Source: Candidatus Poribacteria bacterium (GTDB lineage Bacteria > Poribacteria > WGA-4E > WGA-3G). Taken from it: a stretch of 64,000 bases of DNA. The DNA lies in the NCBI GenBank assembly GCA_022826805.1, contig JAJDUH010000025.1, positions 1 to 64,000 of the forward strand, read 5' to 3'. Both the position numbers and the translations under genes were made by a program. Under the pieces are notes generated by a model. That model worked only from the letters and a program-made list of their open reading frames with translations, was not told the DNA's origin and did not search any database. Positions 17,719-28,200 of this stretch are shown here, one piece after another. The stretch's first letter is position 1. The number at the start of each line of letters is the position of its first letter.

Positions 17719-18492
17719 TCAATGACCAATACCGATATTTTTTATGATGCAATTTACAGCAGTGTCATCTGCTGGTGCTTCAAGGCCAATGGTAGGCAGA
17801 TTGAGAACAATTAGGTCGATGTAAGGCAAAGGACTTTCAAGAACAAATGAATAGTGTCTATCTCCAAGTTTGATGAAATCCTTGATAACATCGATCCAGG
17901 TTTCGCCATCGCCAACCCAAATCTCAAATGGTCTCAGGTTGGGGTATTGATAAACTTCAACTTGCCACCCGGTGGGAATTCGCCCTGCTTTAAGCACAAG
18001 CGCTTTATTCTGGATTATTTCAATACACCACGTATCATTTTCCAATATTTCAAGATGAACGGTAGACAAGGTGGAAACAGTCAATTCCATATAAGTCAGA
18101 GGACTTTCAAGAACAAATGAATAGTGCCCGTCTCCAAGTTTGATGAAATCCTTGATAACATTGATTGGGGTTTCGCCATTGGTAACCACAACGTGATGTA
18201 ATTCCAAGTTAGGTTGGTTATAAACTGAGACTTGCCATCCTGTGTAAGTCCGCTCAGCTGCGAGAACAAGTTCCTCCCGCTCAGTCACGACACACGGACC
18301 CGGAAACCCTCCACTACCACAGCCAGGATCAACCAGATAATGAACAAGGTATACGCGTTTTGGGACAAATGCCGTATCTTTTGGATTATGTTTTAAAATA
18401 TCAGGAACCCTTTCAGCACAGCCGTTGAGAAAACCTGATACCGAAATCACAATAGCAAATAGGCACAAAAGGTGAACGTGTTTACAGGTCAT
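17719..18492 (-). CDS. Putative lipoprotein with tandem internal duplication
   Basis: A 257-residue protein with a hydrophobic leader ending in a lipobox (FLNGC, Cys at about 25). Two similar units of about 65 residues follow one another: each contains TGWQV-x-VY-x-x-PNL, then GET-x-x-x-VIKDFIKLGD, then HYSFVLESPL. The units are also nearly identical as DNA (18065-18170 against 17815-17925), so the duplication looks recent. I do not recognise the fold. GGGAGG lies 13 bases from the ATG, rather far. It stands between fdhA and the BMP genes without an obvious link to either. Confidence 0.65.
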   Translation of the reverse strand: MTCKHVHLLCLFAIVISVSGFLNGCAERVPDILKHNPKDTAFVPKRVYLVHYLVDPGCGSGGFPGPCVVTEREELVLAAERTYTGWQVSVYNQPNLELHHVVVTNGETPINVIKDFIKLGDGHYSFVLESPLTYMELTVSTLSTVHLEILENDTWCIEIIQNKALVLKAGRIPTGWQVEVYQYPNLRPFEIWVGDGETWIDVIKDFIKLGDRHYSFVLESPLPYIDLIVLNLPTIGLEAPADDTAVNCIIKNIGIGH

Positions 18493-18569
18493 ACGTTTTA
18501 CTAAACCTCCCTCACTCTTCTAATAATACTTGTTATTTCATAGAAAGTTTCTCAATTTTTAAAGATAAA

Positions 18570-18764
18570 CTATTCATCTTCAGTCAAATAGGTTTGTGCC
18601 ACTTTCAATTCGCCAGCAATGATTTTGGCTTTTACATCCGCAACGATTTTTTGCGCCGTCTCTGGCACTTTATCCTTCAACGTAGGATTGTAGAAGAAAG
18701 TCAGTGCTTCATCTTCTGCCATTGTGAAGTGATAGGGTTGCGGTTCAAAGGTCCCTTCCATCAC
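18570..18764 (-). pseudogene. C-terminal remnant of a BMP-family substrate-binding protein
   Basis: A 64-residue frame matching the last part of the BMP protein encoded just upstream: EG-x-F-x-PQ-x-Y-x-F-x-M, then YNPTLKDKVPE, then AKI-x-AGEL. Nothing resembling the N-terminal 280 residues precedes it, and no ribosome-binding site is convincing. It is best read as what is left of a tandem duplicate after deletion. Confidence 0.75.
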
Positions 18765-18898
18765 AACATAGGCATATTATAAACAACATAGCAGCAAATG
18801 AAATGGTTATAGTTAGCCTGCCTTGCCAGTTCTTTATCTGTTCATGGCGCGCTTTATCAACGCTCCAACAGGATATTGCTTAGGGAAACAACTTAATC

Positions 18899-19948
18899 TT
18901 AGTCGCCTTCCTTTTTACTGAAATCGATTTGTGGCACCTGCAACTCGCCTGCGAGGATCTTAGCTTTCGCATCTTCAACAGCTTTTTGCACATCTTCTGG
19001 CACCTTATCCTTCAATGTGGGATTGTAGGTTAAAGTGATCGCTTCGTCCGTTAGCATGTTAAAGGTATAAATCTGTGGCTTAAACTTACCTTCCTTAATA
19101 ACTTTAGCAATTTTCACAAATGCGTTGGGTGTAATCACAGCATTAGCAATCACAGTCGTTGGCGAAATATCACTCTTGTCGCGATTCGCACCAAAGGCGT
19201 ATACAGTTTTTCCCTCCTTTTGTGCCAGTTCAGCCGCCTCATAAGCACCGAGTCCTGCTGCATCTGCGTTCGGAAAAAGAAAGTCAACTCCTTCGTTGAT
19301 CTGAGCGAGTGAGAGTTCCTTACCTTTACCGATGTCCTCCCAGTTTCCGACGTATACCCAAGATACCTCTACATCAGGATTCACACTTTTCGCACCACCC
19401 TCAAATGCCATAAACGTGCTATTAACAGACGGGATATTCTGACCGCCCATGACACCAAGTTTATTCGTCTGGGTCATCATACCGGCAATTATCCCTAAAA
19501 GATAAGCAGGCTGCTCAACACGAAAGTTGGTTGGTGAGATATTATCGGTGATCGTACCCCCCGAGGAAGTAATGAAAATCGTCTCTGGAAAATCCGGAGC
19601 AACCGCTTTCGCAGGGTCTTGGAACTCATACCCGTGTCCAAAGACCATATTGTAACCATCAAGCGCATACGCACGAAATTGTTCTTCCTGATCTGTTGGT
19701 GTTCGAGCCTCAGCGTGACTGATTTCCGCACCGAGTTGTTTCTCAATCTCCTTAAGTCCTTCATAAGCCAAAGCGTTCCAACCTGCGTCACTGATTGAAC
19801 CGGGAAGCAGCATGGCAACCTTAAATTTTTCATGCCCTTTTGCGTCAAGACTCGTGTTGGCAATTAACATGAATCCGACCGTAAAAAGGCATAGGCATAA
19901 AGCGTAGACTGTGGGGTTATTTCGGAACTTATAAAATATTTGTATCAC
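18899..19948 (-). CDS. BMP-family ABC transporter substrate-binding protein (nucleoside type)
   Basis: A 349-residue periplasmic binding protein of the Bmp/PnrA/Med family, which binds purine nucleosides in characterised cases. After a signal peptide (ALCLCLFTVGFMLIANTSLDAKG), the mature start KFKVAMLLPGSISDAGWN is the family hallmark. FGHGYEFQDPAK, LGIIAGMMT and FPNADAAGLGAYEAA follow. GTG 19948 is chosen because AAGGAG lies 10 bases upstream; a longer form has no such site. It is divergent from the ABC operon at 20470-25239 (ATPase plus two permeases), which is the expected partner. Confidence 0.88.
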   Translation of the reverse strand: MIQIFYKFRNNPTVYALCLCLFTVGFMLIANTSLDAKGHEKFKVAMLLPGSISDAGWNALAYEGLKEIEKQLGAEISHAEARTPTDQEEQFRAYALDGYNMVFGHGYEFQDPAKAVAPDFPETIFITSSGGTITDNISPTNFRVEQPAYLLGIIAGMMTQTNKLGVMGGQNIPSVNSTFMAFEGGAKSVNPDVEVSWVYVGNWEDIGKGKELSLAQINEGVDFLFPNADAAGLGAYEAAELAQKEGKTVYAFGANRDKSDISPTTVIANAVITPNAFVKIAKVIKEGKFKPQIYTFNMLTDEAITLTYNPTLKDKVPEDVQKAVEDAKAKILAGELQVPQIDFSKKEGD

Positions 19949-19985
19949 GTCAAAATTTCTCCTTACTTCATAGGTATATTTGGAT

Positions 19986-20015
19986 AATATAGCATGTTTA
20001 TACCAAAAATGTAAA
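19986..20015 (-). promoter_or_regulatory. Promoter of the BMP gene
   Basis: On the minus strand TTTACA (20015-20010), 18 bases, then TATATT (19991-19986), about 40 bases before the GTG start. Confidence 0.5.
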
Positions 20016-20243
20016 GTGTTAATCAAAATTGATTGGGCCATTCAGTTTTGGATTGATGGGCAATGAAATAATTTCACAGTTCTCATAGTAAACCGTAAAA
20101 AGCGATGCATTTAGCAATAAGTTATGAACACAGGTGGCGACTGAGTTTTCGGCGACTTTAGCGGAAGTTAGTTTCATAGTTACTATGAAAATTTTATAGT
20201 TGTCGATGGATTGTCTGAATCAAGATTTACAAGAGATTTCCTA

Positions 20244-20272
20244 TTGACACACTCTTATATATAACTTATACT
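20244..20272 (+). promoter_or_regulatory. Strong sigma70-type promoter for the ABC operon
   Basis: A perfect TTGACA (20244-20249), a 17-base spacer and TATACT (20267-20272). It faces the PmoA-like gene and nucleoside ABC operon, about 200 bases away. A repeat element lies between it and the first gene. Confidence 0.7.
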
Positions 20273-20303
20273 TTTCACGATACTTGGCATGAAGGCAGAC
20301 ATC

Positions 20304-20407
20304 GTAGGTTGGGTTGAGCGGCAGATATAAAAACATACGTCCGGGACGCTGGAAACTTCGCATTTCTAAGATACTTAAATATTTCATAAACTCAGTGAAA
20401 CCCAACG
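20304..20407. repeat. GTAGGTTGGGTT...AACCCAAC element
   Basis: The left arm GTAGGTTGGGTTGAG (20304-20318) and right arm GAAACCCAACG (20397-20407) share an 8-bp inverted repeat, GTTGGGTT/AACCCAAC. The roughly 80 bases between carry no gene. The same arms, closer together, form a hairpin at 38201-38232. Similar hairpins are common in cyanobacterial genomes. Confidence 0.6.
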
Positions 20408-20469
20408 TTATTTGACATCCGTGCAATATACCTGAGCATAGGTTTCCACACGCAATATTATGAGGAGCT

Positions 20470-21324
20470 ATGAAGAACATTTTTGAAGTTAAGGTTAATG
20501 CAAAAACACATTTAGTCGTTCAAAGCAATACCGGACGTTGTTTGGGAGGCGTCGGTGCCAACTTTTACCGTCCGTTCGTCTTTCCATTCTATACCCCAGC
20601 AGGGCATACCGTTGTTCAGGAGTTTGCCTTTGATCACCCGTTCCACAACGGCGTTTTCGTCGGACAGGGACCCGTACAGGTCGGCGAAAGGGAGGCAGGT
20701 TTCTGGGCATCACCACCGCGTCGCTCCTTTACAGACAAAGTCTTTGAGAAACTGGGACGCATGGATACACAGAAAGACATTGACATTACACCGCATGAGA
20801 GAGGTGTCCAATTCGTCCAAAATGTCATCTGGCGAGACGAAAACGAAGAACCGCTGATTGACGAAATTCGTACTGTCAATCTTTACGCGCTGGATGATGC
20901 CACGGTCTGCGATATGACGAGTGAAAAGATCGCATCTCACGGGACCGTTACATATCCACAGACAAAATTCGGGAGTATCGGCATCCGTGTAGAACCGAGA
21001 CTCTTACCTCTCATGGGAGGTATTGTGCTGGGCGATAACGATCGCGAAGGAGGTGTCGAGGTCGTTCACGAAGGTGAATCGGATTACGTCGCTTACCAGA
21101 ACACGCTAACTGGACACGGACCCTTTGGGGTCTTTATGTCGATTCTCAATGAAGGCGTTCGCGGACCGTGGTTCATTCGGGATTACGGTATGGCACTCTA
21201 CAACCCAACGTGGACAGGTCCGGTATCAACACCGACAGATGAAACATGGAAAATCTCGCTTCGCGTTATCGCTTACGATGGAGATTTAACATCGGCGAGA
21301 GCAGAAAAATGGTGTCGGCTGTAA
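20470..21324 (+). CDS. PmoA-family protein (DUF6807-like)
   Basis: A 284-residue soluble protein resembling the DUF6807 family, often labelled 'PmoA' without biochemical support. Features are the FAFDHPFHNGVFVGQG segment with conserved His/Asp, LVDE-like EEPLIDEIRTVNLY, and the FGPFGVFMSI-type end (HGPFGVFMSILNE). No signal peptide is present. It opens the ABC operon: its stop TAA directly abuts the ATG of the ATPase gene. A sugar- or nucleoside-related role is a positional inference only. GGAG precedes the ATG. Confidence 0.65.
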   Translation: MKNIFEVKVNAKTHLVVQSNTGRCLGGVGANFYRPFVFPFYTPAGHTVVQEFAFDHPFHNGVFVGQGPVQVGEREAGFWASPPRRSFTDKVFEKLGRMDTQKDIDITPHERGVQFVQNVIWRDENEEPLIDEIRTVNLYALDDATVCDMTSEKIASHGTVTYPQTKFGSIGIRVEPRLLPLMGGIVLGDNDREGGVEVVHEGESDYVAYQNTLTGHGPFGVFMSILNEGVRGPWFIRDYGMALYNPTWTGPVSTPTDETWKISLRVIAYDGDLTSARAEKWCRL

Positions 21325-22911
21325 ATGAAAAAAGAAAGTATTCTTGAACTTCGGAACGTAACAAAAACCTTTGGTGACTTCGCTGCGGTTGATAGCGTTG
21401 ATTTTGAGTTGGAAGCCGGTGAGATCCACGCGATTTTAGGGGAAAACGGGGCAGGTAAATCCACGTTGATGAACCTTATCTATGGGCTTTACCAACCATC
21501 AGACGGGCGCATCTATGTTACCGATCGTGAGAACTGGCGCTATAGGTTACGCGCAAAGTCCCCACGTGATGCGATTGCCAGCGGTATAGGCATGGTGCAT
21601 CAACACTTTATGCTGATAGAAAATCTGACTGTTGCAGAGAATATCGCTTTGAGTATTGGGCAATTGCGTCCAGGTGTCGCAAAAAGCGTCTCCGAAAACG
21701 GTGCTTACAGGGAGTGGTTGAGAAAATTTCTTTTCAACAAAGAAGATGCTATCCATATCACTGAAGCACTCTCGGAACGGTTTGGTCTGGCAGTTGATCC
21801 AAGTGCGTTGGTGCGAAGCCTATCAGTAGGTTTAAAACAACGCGTGGAAATCCTAAAAGCACTTGCCGTTGACGCCCGAATTCTGATTCTTGACGAACCT
21901 ACAGCCGTCCTAAGTCCACAAGAGGTAGAAGGCTTCTTCACAATCCTCCGTAAACTCCAAGCCGATGGTCGCGCAATTATCTTCATCAGCCACAAAATGA
22001 AAGAGGTTTTAGAGATTAGCGATAGAATCACCGTCTTAAGACGCGGCAAGAAAGTCTACCTCGGTAAAACCGGTGAACTGACTGCACGTGAACTCGCAAG
22101 AGAAATGATTGGAGAAGACATCAACGAGGTAGAACGTTCAACCAGTGCTGACGTTGAAAGCAAGACCTCAGACAGCGTGCTCCAACTCTCAAAACTAACG
22201 GTCCTCGGCGATCGGAATGAAATTGCAGTTTCAGACGTCTCTATGGATACTTACCGCGGTGAAATTGTCGGTATCGCTGGTGTTGATGGCAATGGACAGC
22301 GCGAACTTGCTGAAGCGATTATGGGATTACGACGCGCGCCATCTGGGGCGGTTAGCATTTTGGGTGCTCATCCGAAAGGCATAAAAGCAGTTCGAGAACG
22401 CGGCGTCGGCTACATCCCTGAAGATAGACAGACAACAGGTGTTATCGCAGCGTTTTCAATTACAGAAAACCTCCTGCTGAATGTGACGCACTTAGAAAAC
22501 CTCACACAGTGGAATGTCCTCAATCAAAAGAAGAAACGAGAAACCGCAGCGCAGCTTATCGCTGACTACGACATCCGGCCACCCGTCGCCGATAGTCCTG
22601 CATCATCGCTCTCTGGCGGCAACCAACAGAAAATTGTCATCGCCCGGGAAATCTCACTCCAACCCGACCTGCTTATCGCCGTTAACCCGACACGCGGTTT
22701 AGATGTCAACGCCGCTCGCTATGTACATGAGAACTTGTTGGCACAACGCAACGACAAGAAATCCGTTCTCCTAATTTCAACAGAGTTAGACGAGGTTTTA
22801 CTGTTAAGCGATCGACTCTATGTCATGTCGAGAGGTAAACTCATTGAAGCAACCGCACAACGCAACGACATCGAAGCATTGGGACTACTCATGACAGGGG
22901 AAAGGGTATGA
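21325..22911 (+). CDS. Nucleoside/simple-sugar-type ABC transporter ATP-binding protein
   Basis: A 528-residue double ATPase of the RbsA/NupO type. The first half is complete: GENGAGKSTLMN (Walker A), LSVGLKQRVEILKAL (signature), LILDEPTAVLSP (Walker B) and FISHKMKEV (H-loop). The second has IAGVDGNGQREL in place of Walker A, LSGGNQQKIVIAREI and AVNPTRGLDVNA, so it is partly degenerate, as usual for this class. It starts right after the PmoA-like stop and is followed by two permeases. Together with a BMP binding protein it should form a purine-nucleoside importer. Confidence 0.92.
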   Translation: MKKESILELRNVTKTFGDFAAVDSVDFELEAGEIHAILGENGAGKSTLMNLIYGLYQPSDGRIYVTDRENWRYRLRAKSPRDAIASGIGMVHQHFMLIENLTVAENIALSIGQLRPGVAKSVSENGAYREWLRKFLFNKEDAIHITEALSERFGLAVDPSALVRSLSVGLKQRVEILKALAVDARILILDEPTAVLSPQEVEGFFTILRKLQADGRAIIFISHKMKEVLEISDRITVLRRGKKVYLGKTGELTARELAREMIGEDINEVERSTSADVESKTSDSVLQLSKLTVLGDRNEIAVSDVSMDTYRGEIVGIAGVDGNGQRELAEAIMGLRRAPSGAVSILGAHPKGIKAVRERGVGYIPEDRQTTGVIAAFSITENLLLNVTHLENLTQWNVLNQKKKRETAAQLIADYDIRPPVADSPASSLSGGNQQKIVIAREISLQPDLLIAVNPTRGLDVNAARYVHENLLAQRNDKKSVLLISTELDEVLLLSDRLYVMSRGKLIEATAQRNDIEALGLLMTGERV

Positions 22912-23040
22912 GTTATAAGTTTTCAGTTAAAGAGGTCCCTTGTAGTAATTCAACGCGTCTTGGAATATTTCAGAGCAAGGTTAATTGTTACCAAACGCCT
23001 CTTAACCAACAACTTATAACTAACAACTGACAACTCTTAA
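22912..23040. repeat. CAGTTATCAGTT-family repeat (copy 3)
   Basis: The left part has TTTTCAGTTAAAGAGG and the right part GCCTCTTAACCAACAAC and ACAACTGACAACTC, which pair as outer arms. It separates the ATPase from the first permease without changing operon direction. The centre has no perfect hairpin. Confidence 0.6.
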
Positions 23041-23043
23041 AAC

Positions 23044-24102
23044 ATGATACGAAAAAGAATCAACATTCATTGGATAGCGACCCCTGTTATAATTCTCGCG
23101 AGTGCTTTTGTCACAAACGCCATTGTAATGCTGCTATGTCACTATAATCCACTGGAAGCTTACCAAGCTGCAATAAATGGAGCGTTTGGTAACGGTAGAA
23201 AGTTGGGAGAAATGCTGGTAAAAAGCACACCATTCCTGATAACGGGACTCTCAGTTGCGATGGCGTTTCGGTGCGGGATTTGGAACATTGGCGCTGAAGG
23301 GCAATTTTTAGTTGGTGCACTGACAGCAACTTGGTTTGGGACAAAGCTCGCCCCATTTTTTCCCCAAACCCCTTGGATCGCCGTTCCAATTTGCCTCTGC
23401 TTTGCCATATTCGCAGGCGGAATATGGGGACTTATTCCCGCTATTCTCAAAGTCACACGCGGTGTCAACGAAGTCATTAGTACAATTATGTTGAACTACG
23501 TCGCGCTCCATCTGGTGAGTATGATGATAGATGGGGGGCCATTACAAGAGACAACACAAACCGGCCCGCAGAGCGATCGGATCGTCGAATGGGTGTTCCT
23601 ACCTCGCATCCTCCCACCGCACCGGGTTCATCTCGGTATCGTTATCGCCGTGGTTCTGGCGATTATCCTCACATTCATTCTTTTTAGAACAGCGTTTGGG
23701 TATCAACTCCGCGCAGTAGGAGAAGGTGAGGCTGCAGCGGAAGCGGCAGGAATTTCGATTGTGCAGAACACGCTTCGGGTCTTTTTCATCAGTGGGGCAA
23801 TCGCAGGACTCGGTGGTGCAATCGAATTGACGGCTTTAACCCGTCGGCTATTCCTTAACTTTTCCCCCGGATACGGCTACACAGCGATTGCTGTCGCCCT
23901 ATTGGCAAAACTGAATCCGGTGGTGACGGTCGCTGCGGCACTCCTGTTTGGTGCATTGACAACGGGTTCGTATAGTATGCAACGGGAAGTCGGTATTTCT
24001 GATAAAGTAACATTGGTAATGCAAGCGACAATCTTGCTTTTCGTTATTGGATATAGTTCTATCCAACTTTTCCGTAAGCGTGCATCTACACCTACCGAGT
24101 AG
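23044..24102 (+). CDS. ABC transporter permease (nucleoside type, first)
   Basis: A 352-residue inner-membrane permease of the BPD_transp_2 family (NupP/YufP type). Eight to ten hydrophobic segments are visible, with GMSVAMAFRCGIWNIGAEGQ-like sequence near residue 70 (LSVAMAFRCGIWNIGAEGQF), the typical signature, and RAVGEGEAAAEAAGIS in the cytoplasmic coupling loop. It lies in the operon after the ATPase. Only a weak ribosome-binding site precedes the ATG. Confidence 0.9.
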   Translation: MIRKRINIHWIATPVIILASAFVTNAIVMLLCHYNPLEAYQAAINGAFGNGRKLGEMLVKSTPFLITGLSVAMAFRCGIWNIGAEGQFLVGALTATWFGTKLAPFFPQTPWIAVPICLCFAIFAGGIWGLIPAILKVTRGVNEVISTIMLNYVALHLVSMMIDGGPLQETTQTGPQSDRIVEWVFLPRILPPHRVHLGIVIAVVLAIILTFILFRTAFGYQLRAVGEGEAAAEAAGISIVQNTLRVFFISGAIAGLGGAIELTALTRRLFLNFSPGYGYTAIAVALLAKLNPVVTVAAALLFGALTTGSYSMQREVGISDKVTLVMQATILLFVIGYSSIQLFRKRASTPTE

Positions 24103-24174
24103 GAAAGATTTAAAATATTACCTTATTCACAGGCGATTTCACAGCAATGTAGAAAATGTCGATCAAGAAGTAAT

Positions 24175-24300
24175 GGTTCCCAGTTCTCAGTTAACCGTTT
24201 AGGAATTTAGCCAAGGGCGGCAGCACTGCAACAACGGCGCAGTGCGGATTTTATCCGGGAGTGTGCCTTGCTAACACATGCTGACAACTCCCGTTAGGGC
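24175..24300. repeat. Composite repeat between the two permease genes
   Basis: Begins with a CAGTTCTCAGTTAA word and ends with GCTGACAACTCCCG. Inside, GCACTGC/GCAGTGC (7 bp) enclose AACAACGGC. The stretch GCAACAACGGCGC...GCGGATTTTAT closely matches 51283-51312 (GCAACGACGGCGC...GCGGACTTTAT). Confidence 0.5.
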
Positions 24301-24309
24301 AAAATAAAA

Positions 24310-25239
24310 ATGTTTGAAGATATTCTTTCAGCAACGATTCGTGGGGCAACCCCACTTTTACTCGCCGCTTTAGGTGAAGTTATCTCACAGCGTGCTGGTG
24401 TGCTTAACATCGGTATCGAAGGGATGATGCTCTTCGGCGCATTTTTCGGGATGGTAGGTTCGTTCTACACGGCAGAGTTCGCAATGATTGCACCGTGGTG
24501 TGGGCTCTTCATAGCAGGATTTGGTGGACTTGTTGCCGCAGCACTCTTTGCACTCTGCGCGATAAGACTCCGTGGCGATCAGGTCATCATCGGCACAGCA
24601 ATGACACTCTTGGCATTAGGCTTGACAGAGGTCATCTATCAGCGGCTTTTTGGCGTAACAGGGATTGCAAAAGGGGTGCCAGCATTTCAGCAAATCGACA
24701 TCCCACTGCTATCACAGATACCAATCTTCGGGCGTGCACTGTTTTCACATAATATTCTCGTTTATATTGCTTTTCTACTGGTGCCGAGTGTCTATTTCTT
24801 TCTTTATCACACACAGATGGGCCTCAGAGTCCGTGCCTGTGGTGAACACCCAAGGGCGATTGCTTCCGCTGGTGCTAACGTTCTCCGTCTGAGAACAATA
24901 TGTCTATTATTCGCCGGGGCAATGGCAGGTATTGCTGGCGGTTATCTCTCCCTCGCGGATGTCCCGTATTTCACACCCGGAATGACAGTTGGGCGTGGGT
25001 TTATTGCTTTAGCGATTGTTATCTTTGGAAAATGGCACCCCGTGAAAGCGTGTAGTGCTGCTCTCCTTTTCGGCCTTGGTACAGCACTCGACGCACGGTT
25101 CCAGGCACTCGGTTGGGATATCCCCTATCAAGTATTTTTGATGTTGCCCTACGTACTCTGTTTAGCAGTATTAGCAGGCTTTGTCGGACGTGCCGAGGCA
25201 CCTCTCGCTTTAGGGAAACCCTACGGAGAAGCAGAATAG
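24310..25239 (+). CDS. ABC transporter permease (nucleoside type, second)
   Basis: A 309-residue permease of the NupQ/YufQ type. The N-terminal signature GATPLLLAALGEVISQRAGV continues with NIGIEGMMLFGAFFG, diagnostic for this subfamily. RVRACGEHPRAIASAGANV forms the coupling loop. It is the last gene of the importer operon and converges with the tamA-like gene, whose end is 26 bases away. Only a weak AGGG precedes the ATG. Confidence 0.9.
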   Translation: MFEDILSATIRGATPLLLAALGEVISQRAGVLNIGIEGMMLFGAFFGMVGSFYTAEFAMIAPWCGLFIAGFGGLVAAALFALCAIRLRGDQVIIGTAMTLLALGLTEVIYQRLFGVTGIAKGVPAFQQIDIPLLSQIPIFGRALFSHNILVYIAFLLVPSVYFFLYHTQMGLRVRACGEHPRAIASAGANVLRLRTICLLFAGAMAGIAGGYLSLADVPYFTPGMTVGRGFIALAIVIFGKWHPVKACSAALLFGLGTALDARFQALGWDIPYQVFLMLPYVLCLAVLAGFVGRAEAPLALGKPYGEAE

Positions 25240-25265
25240 CCACCGCCCTAACAACTGACAGCTCA

Positions 25266-28200
25266 TCAAAATGTCCCACCGAGTCGCAGGTGGACTCGGC
25301 TCGTATCCGCAGTCGGAACAGACACAAGTGGGATAGCATAATCAACGCCAGCAGTAAGTGCCCCCAAATCCAAATAAATCCCAGCACCGACAGATGACGG
25401 CAGAGGTGCTGATGTATCGATATCCTCCAGTGAACCCCAGACATTGCCGGTATCAAAAAAGAGGGCACCGCGAAGCAACCCGTAGATCGGAAAACGCAAT
25501 TCTGTGTTAAAAATAAATTGCACATCACCACGATGGATTCCCGTCCTATCCTCTGGACCGAGAGAACGTTCCGCGTAGCCTCGAATCGTTGTTCCGCCAC
25601 CCGCCCAAAACCGTTCAAAAGAGATGAGTTCAGCGCGGCGATTTGAATGCAACCCCGTCGTGACACCAAGCCGGAGTGCCGTCGCCAATACCAGTCCAGT
25701 ATCCCCACCCGTTACTGGTAAGAGACCGACAAGTTTTCGGTAGTACCGTGTGTCCGCCGTCATTTTAATGAAGCTGGTTTCGCCTTGCAAGAAACCACCG
25801 GCGTATTCAAGCGTAAGCGCGTTCAACATACCGCCTGTAGGATTCAGATACCGCACGCGGCTGTCGTAAGTCCAAGAAAACTGTAAACTGCTCACGGTTG
25901 TATGAAACGGATCCCCTTCTTCAAGCAGAGGAAACGTTGTTAACACGTCTCGCACGGACGGTGGAACGGGTTGGTTCAAATCTCGATAACTATATCGCAA
26001 ATCAACGTGGTTGGATTCAGACAGTCGTCTGCTGAGGATGAAACTCCCTTGCAGTGCGCGAACATAATCGTCGATCTCTAACTTTCTGCCAGATAACTGC
26101 AGACTGCCCCGTGTTCGTCCAATTAGCCACGGTTTGGTGAGCGTGGCATTAACGAGGTAGCCCAACTCATCTCGCCATCCCACACCAGCGCGCAAACGTC
26201 CTCGGATGTTTCGTTTAAAGAGAAAGTTACTATCCGTCAATTCCCCTGTTAAGCGCGGTCCCTCTGCGAAACTATAGCCACCACCAATACTATATGTCCC
26301 TGACTTCTGTTTTTCCACTTTTATTAAAACAGGGTCGGTTTTTAAAGATAGATTGTCTCCACTCGTTGCAGTCGAAGGAAGATCTTCCGTTGTCCCTCTC
26401 ATTATCGCATTTTCACCGGTCAACTGCTTAGGTCTGATACGCTCGACTTGGACACCGTGAAAAATCCCTAAACTGTATAGGCTTTGCTGAGCACGGCTTA
26501 ACTTTTCTGATGTCCAAAGCGTCCCTTCAAGATGACGGACCTCCCGTTCAAGCACATGTTGTTTTACCACATCCGTATCGCCTTCAAAATAGAATTTTCC
26601 AAATGCCACCGGATCCCCTTCTGTAACCACAGTCAGATTAAGAACACCATGTTCAAATACCTCAAGATGTGTTTTCTGTTGTATGAGTGTATAGCGCGGA
26701 TTGCCCTCAAAATCTTGAAGGCTCCAACGGTTACCGATATTAGTGGCTATGACGACGCCTTCAAGCGCAAGATTATGCTTTTTAAACGTATTTCGGATCG
26801 ACAAGGGGAATTTTCCTTCCGTGAGAGACGCCGAAAAATCGCCTACCACGTGGAAAACCGGTGCTTCCGTTTCTGCTATGTATGTATTATTAACGACTGC
26901 GTCAATGTATCCAGACTCACGATAGGCTTTCAGAATCTCATCTTGGTAGACATTCCGCTTTAGCGATGTATTCGGTTGTGGGAGTGGGAGTTCATTTTGC
27001 AAGCGTTTAAGGAGGATATTAGTATCTAAGGCCTGATTTCCACTGATGTCGCACCGGTGAATTATCTCCTTTTGTTCCTCAACAATCAGAATATGTATTC
27101 CCACTTCACCGATGGTCTGACTGTTCGGATTCTGTTTATCAAGTGTCGCCCTGATAGACGCCTTTGGATAACCCGCCTTCCCATATAAAAGACTGAGACG
27201 GTGTACATCCGTGTCAAGCTCCTGTTCATAAAAAAAACGTCTCTGTTCTCGTCGGAATAATCGCTGTAGAATGCTAATCGTATTCCGTAGAAATCCGCCA
27301 ATCGGCTTTATCGTCATTTCTCGTAGTAGTTCAGCATCCGAAAACGCCCGATTGCCCATGAAATCGACGTTACTGACAATATACCGTATCCCAGGATTAA
27401 TCGTCAGTTGGATTTCGGAGGTATCCACTACTCTCTCATCAACAGTAGTGTCGTGGTAACCTGAGGCTTTAAAATAGGATCTTATTCTGCGTTCCCACAC
27501 AGCAGTAGTGGAAGTGTTTATTAGGGAGATTATATCCTCTTTGAACGCATCTTGAAGCGATAAGGGTACTTCCCCAACATCCGAAACAAACCTAAACTGA
27601 ACTTGTTTGCCCTCACTAATTTGAAATTGCAACACACCCGTTTCACGAAAAAAGGTCGGCACGATAGTAACATTAGGGTAGCCACTTTCTCGATAAAGTG
27701 CCTGCATCGATGCCACATCGGTATCCACAGCAGATCTGTTGTAAATCGGATGCTGTTGACTAAAGCTGCAGGCTTCCTTCAGTCGGCGCGTTAGGATAGC
27801 AGCATTATCTCGAATTTGCAATTCCTTAATTGTTGATGCCGCTCCCAAGTTAATCTGATACATTAATATGATACTTGGCGAGTGCTGCTTTTCTGATTGT
27901 TGGTTCTCTACTTCCGGGATCGCATCGGCAATTGCGATATGGGCATCAAAATAGCCGTAATCTTGGCAAACGTTCTTGATACGGCTAATATCGGTCTCAA
28001 CAATTTTTGGAACGTACGTTCCATCTGGTCTGGATCTCAGGACTTGGCTGATAGCGACCCTGAATTCACTATCTGGAACGCCAGCGATAACGATTTCTTT
28101 AATACGAGCGTAAGGAATCAGCCGATAAGTTAGCGCAAGACCCTCAGGAATTTCCTTGACATAGACTTGGACTTGGGAATATTGCTGTGTTGCATAGAGT

